From: JANQJD01 sp965601685
GTDB lineage: Bacteria > Pseudomonadota > Alphaproteobacteria > Rhodospirillales > Rhodospirillaceae
Reading direction: 5' to 3'
DNA: 64,000 nucleotides
Assembly: GCA_965601685.1 (NCBI GenBank)
Contig: CBFCWI010000001.1
Coordinates: 1-64,000, forward strand
The translations under genes were made by a program, and so were the position numbers. Shown one piece after another: positions 62,445-64,000 of the stretch. A model generated the notes under the pieces. The model worked only from the letters and a program-made list of their open reading frames with translations, searched no databases and was not told the DNA's origin. Positions within the stretch are counted from its first letter, which is position 1. Each line of letters opens with the position of its first letter.

Positions 62445-63077
62445 TCAAGCCTGCAGAAATGGGTTATCCAGTCGCTCAGCACCGAATGTGGAAAGCGGCC
62501 CATGACCTGGTATGAAGGTGACGTCATCCCCCAAGGGTAATAGGGTGTTCTTGATGGATTGAATGAGGGTCCCATAGTCTCCACCGGGAAAATCAGTACG
62601 GCCGATAGAACCAGCAAAGAGTACATCCCCAACTTGGGCTATTCGCGATTGATTCTCATAAAAGACAACATGGCCTGGTGTGTGTCCCGGGCAGTGTAAA
62701 ACGTCGAGAGTGACGTGCCCTAGTCGAATGGTGTCACCAGCTTCTAGCCAGCGGTGGGGTGTAAAAGAAGCCGGTGCTTGTACGCCGAAGTAACGACCCT
62801 GTTCTGCCATTTGCCGTATCCAGTAGCTATCAGCCTGGTGCGGCCCCTCAATGGGCACTCCTAAATTGGCAGCTAGTTTACCAGCGCCTCCAGCATGATC
62901 AATGTGACCGTGGGTCAGCAAGATCCGTTCCACGGCAATTCCGTATTTTGCTACCTCGCTCCCGATTCGCTCAACATCCCCACCAGGATCGACCACAACG
63001 CCCTTGCGAGTGTCAGGACACCACAACAAGGTGCAATTCTGCTGAAAGGGCGTAACAGGCACGACGGCATAATACAT
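62445..63077 (-). CDS. metallo-beta-lactamase-fold hydrolase, glyoxalase II-like (YcbL type)
   Basis: 210 residues from the ATG at 63077, chosen because GAGGACAACT precedes it; an in-frame GTG at 63089 lacks a ribosome-binding site. Binuclear zinc motif THGHIDHAGG, then CPGHTPGHVVFY, GDVLFAGSIGRTDFPGGD and PGHGPLSTFGAE are visible. The short length without the C-terminal substrate domain of GloB matches type II glyoxalases such as YcbL. Hydrolysis of S-lactoylglutathione or another thioester is likely. In relatives proS and export genes often follow mce; here this gene replaces them. Confidence 0.88.
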   Translation of the reverse strand: MYYAVVPVTPFQQNCTLLWCPDTRKGVVVDPGGDVERIGSEVAKYGIAVERILLTHGHIDHAGGAGKLAANLGVPIEGPHQADSYWIRQMAEQGRYFGVQAPASFTPHRWLEAGDTIRLGHVTLDVLHCPGHTPGHVVFYENQSRIAQVGDVLFAGSIGRTDFPGGDYGTLIQSIKNTLLPLGDDVTFIPGHGPLSTFGAERLDNPFLQA

Positions 63078-63478
63078 AGTTGTCCTCACAATTCGAAGAA
63101 AATGAGCAAAGAATCGGATGTCCGTCCCACTTTCTTAAGCAATGCACTCTGCAACCGGCTCTGCTAGGAGACTCATGGGCATGTCCAGTATGCAGTGTTG
63201 AGTGAAGGATGATTTTGTACATAAGCACACGCAAAGTTTTCATCCACCGTGTTCATGCAAACGAGACCACATGAATTTTCGCTGTGCTCTTTCACTCACA
63301 GAGAGTACCATGTGACTCCTCTCTCTGACAAGAAGAGGAACTTCTCAAAGAAGATGCAAAGGCCAATGAGACTGGCATGCTCGTGTCACAGCTGGATTTT
63401 TTAGCGACATAAGAAAAACCGCAGTATAAACTGCGACGGAGTATAAAGTCACAGCCTCTTAATGGTAGAGTCACCCCT
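63078..63478. other. divergent spacer before ccmC
   Basis: 401 bases between divergent genes, no gene supported. A minus-strand frame at 63292-63528 mostly overlaps this region and lacks features. It contains two TATAAA hexamers 17 bases apart (63425-63430 and 63442-63447), neither with a good -35, and an inverted repeat listed separately. Confidence 0.4.
63420..63435 (+). promoter_or_regulatory. 16-bp inverted repeat over a -10-like hexamer, upstream of ccmC
   Basis: CGCAGTATAAACTGCG: arms CGCAGT and ACTGCG are exact reverse complements around ATAA, and the sequence contains TATAAA. It lies 44 bases before the ccmC ATG. It could be an operator on the promoter, or a small hairpin in the leader. 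Confidence 0.4.
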
Positions 63479-64000
63479 ATGCATTGCTTCGCCGATCCAG
63501 TCTGTTTTCTGCGAATCGCCAATGCCATTCTGCTGTGGAGTAGCGCTTTGACCGTTATACTGCTAGGCAGTGGGCTAGTCTGGGGACTCGTTGTTTCTCC
63601 TGCAGATTATCAGCAGGGAGAAATTGTACGAATCATGTATATTCATGCACCAGCGGCATGGATGGGTTTGTTTGCCTACACAGTAACGGCAGTGGCAAGC
63701 GCAGTCAGTTTGCTTGGGAAGCATCCATTGGCCGATCTCGTAGCCAAAGCCTCATCCCCAGTAGGGACCGTCTTCACATTCATCTGTCTAGTCACTGGGG
63801 CGTTGTGGGGTAAGCCAATGTGGGGGGCTTACTGGGTTTGGGACGCCAGACTCACGTCGATGTTAGTCCTTTTGTTTCTCTACCTAGGCCATATAGCACT
63901 AGTGAACGCTTTTGACGACTACGGGCGTGGTGCTAGAGCAGGAGCTGTTTTGGCTGTGATTGGGTTCATTAATATACCTGTGATTAAGTTCTCGGTTGAT
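63479..64000 (+). CDS. ccmC: heme exporter/ABC permease subunit CcmC, 3' end outside window
   Basis: First 174 residues of the cytochrome c maturation protein that loads heme onto CcmE. MHCFADPVCFLRIANAIL matches the usual N terminus, the axial-heme histidine is in YIHAPAAW (His56), and the tryptophan-rich periplasmic WWD-type motif appears as WGAYWVWDARLTS (about 116-127). Four to five membrane segments are seen. The reading frame is open to the last base. It indicates c-type cytochromes and System I maturation, and that further ccm genes probably follow. Confidence 0.95.
   Translation, partial: MHCFADPVCFLRIANAILLWSSALTVILLGSGLVWGLVVSPADYQQGEIVRIMYIHAPAAWMGLFAYTVTAVASAVSLLGKHPLADLVAKASSPVGTVFTFICLVTGALWGKPMWGAYWVWDARLTSMLVLLFLYLGHIALVNAFDDYGRGARAGAVLAVIGFINIPVIKFSVD

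Noticed and set aside
63292..63528. 78-codon minus-strand frame
   Set aside because: Overlaps the start of ccmC on the opposite strand and has no family features.
1..64000. CRISPR array, insertion sequence, prophage, toxin-antitoxin or defence island
   Set aside because: No regularly spaced repeats, transposase, integrase, phage structural genes or defence domains were seen anywhere in the window.

Overview
The window is a stretch of core chromosome from an alphaproteobacterium, most likely of the Rhodospirillales/Acetobacteraceae group. This is inferred from family resemblance of the proteins, from an initiator tRNA of alphaproteobacterial type with encoded CCA, and from characteristic gene neighbourhoods: argS next to a SPOR protein; a nuoA-N cluster with separate nuoC and nuoD followed by birA, coaX, a ribonuclease J and methylmalonyl-CoA epimerase; and the rlpA / D-Ala-D-Ala carboxypeptidase / tmk / holB / metG / tatD run. 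Base composition looks close to half GC. Housekeeping operons are intact and tightly packed, but the spacers between operons are long (300-1030 bases) and hold no recognisable genes, and several usual alphaproteobacterial neighbours are missing. That pattern suggests a lineage undergoing genome reduction. The adjacent transketolase, Calvin-type class II aldolase and ribulose-phosphate epimerase would fit an autotrophic or formerly autotrophic member, for example a reduced-genome sulfur-oxidising Rhodospirillales symbiont of the Candidatus Riegeria kind. This last point is a hypothesis only.

Layout. 1-5546: end of an initiator tRNA-Met, ilvE (-), a divergent sirtuin (+), prmA-pepP (-), and convergent tRNA-Leu(CAA) and tRNA-Ser(TGA). 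5812-14063: one co-oriented run for peptidoglycan remodelling (lytic transglycosylase, RlpA, D-Ala-D-Ala carboxypeptidase), DNA precursor and replication (tmk, holB), translation (metG), TatD nuclease and a metallo-beta-lactamase-fold hydrolase. 14064-16973: a gene-poor zone holding only sdhE and gmhA, with several strong inverted repeats. 16974-35073: an unbroken str-S10-spc-alpha supercluster from rpsL to rplQ, including fusA, tuf, secY, adk and rpoA. 35835-39912: tkt, fba, rpe. 40366-43955: argS, a SPOR-domain membrane protein, and a site-2 protease. 44349-58481: complete nuoABCDEFGHIJKLMN (complex I). 58487-62347: birA, coaX, rnj, mce. 62445-63077: a glyoxalase-II-like hydrolase on the minus strand. 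63479-end: 5' part of ccmC (cytochrome c maturation).

Together the genes cover translation, protein export (SecY), NADH respiration with support factors (SdhE, CcmC), cell-wall turnover, and carbon-sugar interconversion. I saw no insertion sequence, prophage, CRISPR array, toxin-antitoxin pair, defence island or biosynthetic cluster, and I do not think the window contains a new multi-gene system. The points most worth a second look are a ten-G tract at the end of rplC where loss of one base would fuse L3 to L4 in frame, a 1-kb gene-free segment with consecutive stem-loops, a sirtuin with altered signature residues, and the carbon-cycle trio.
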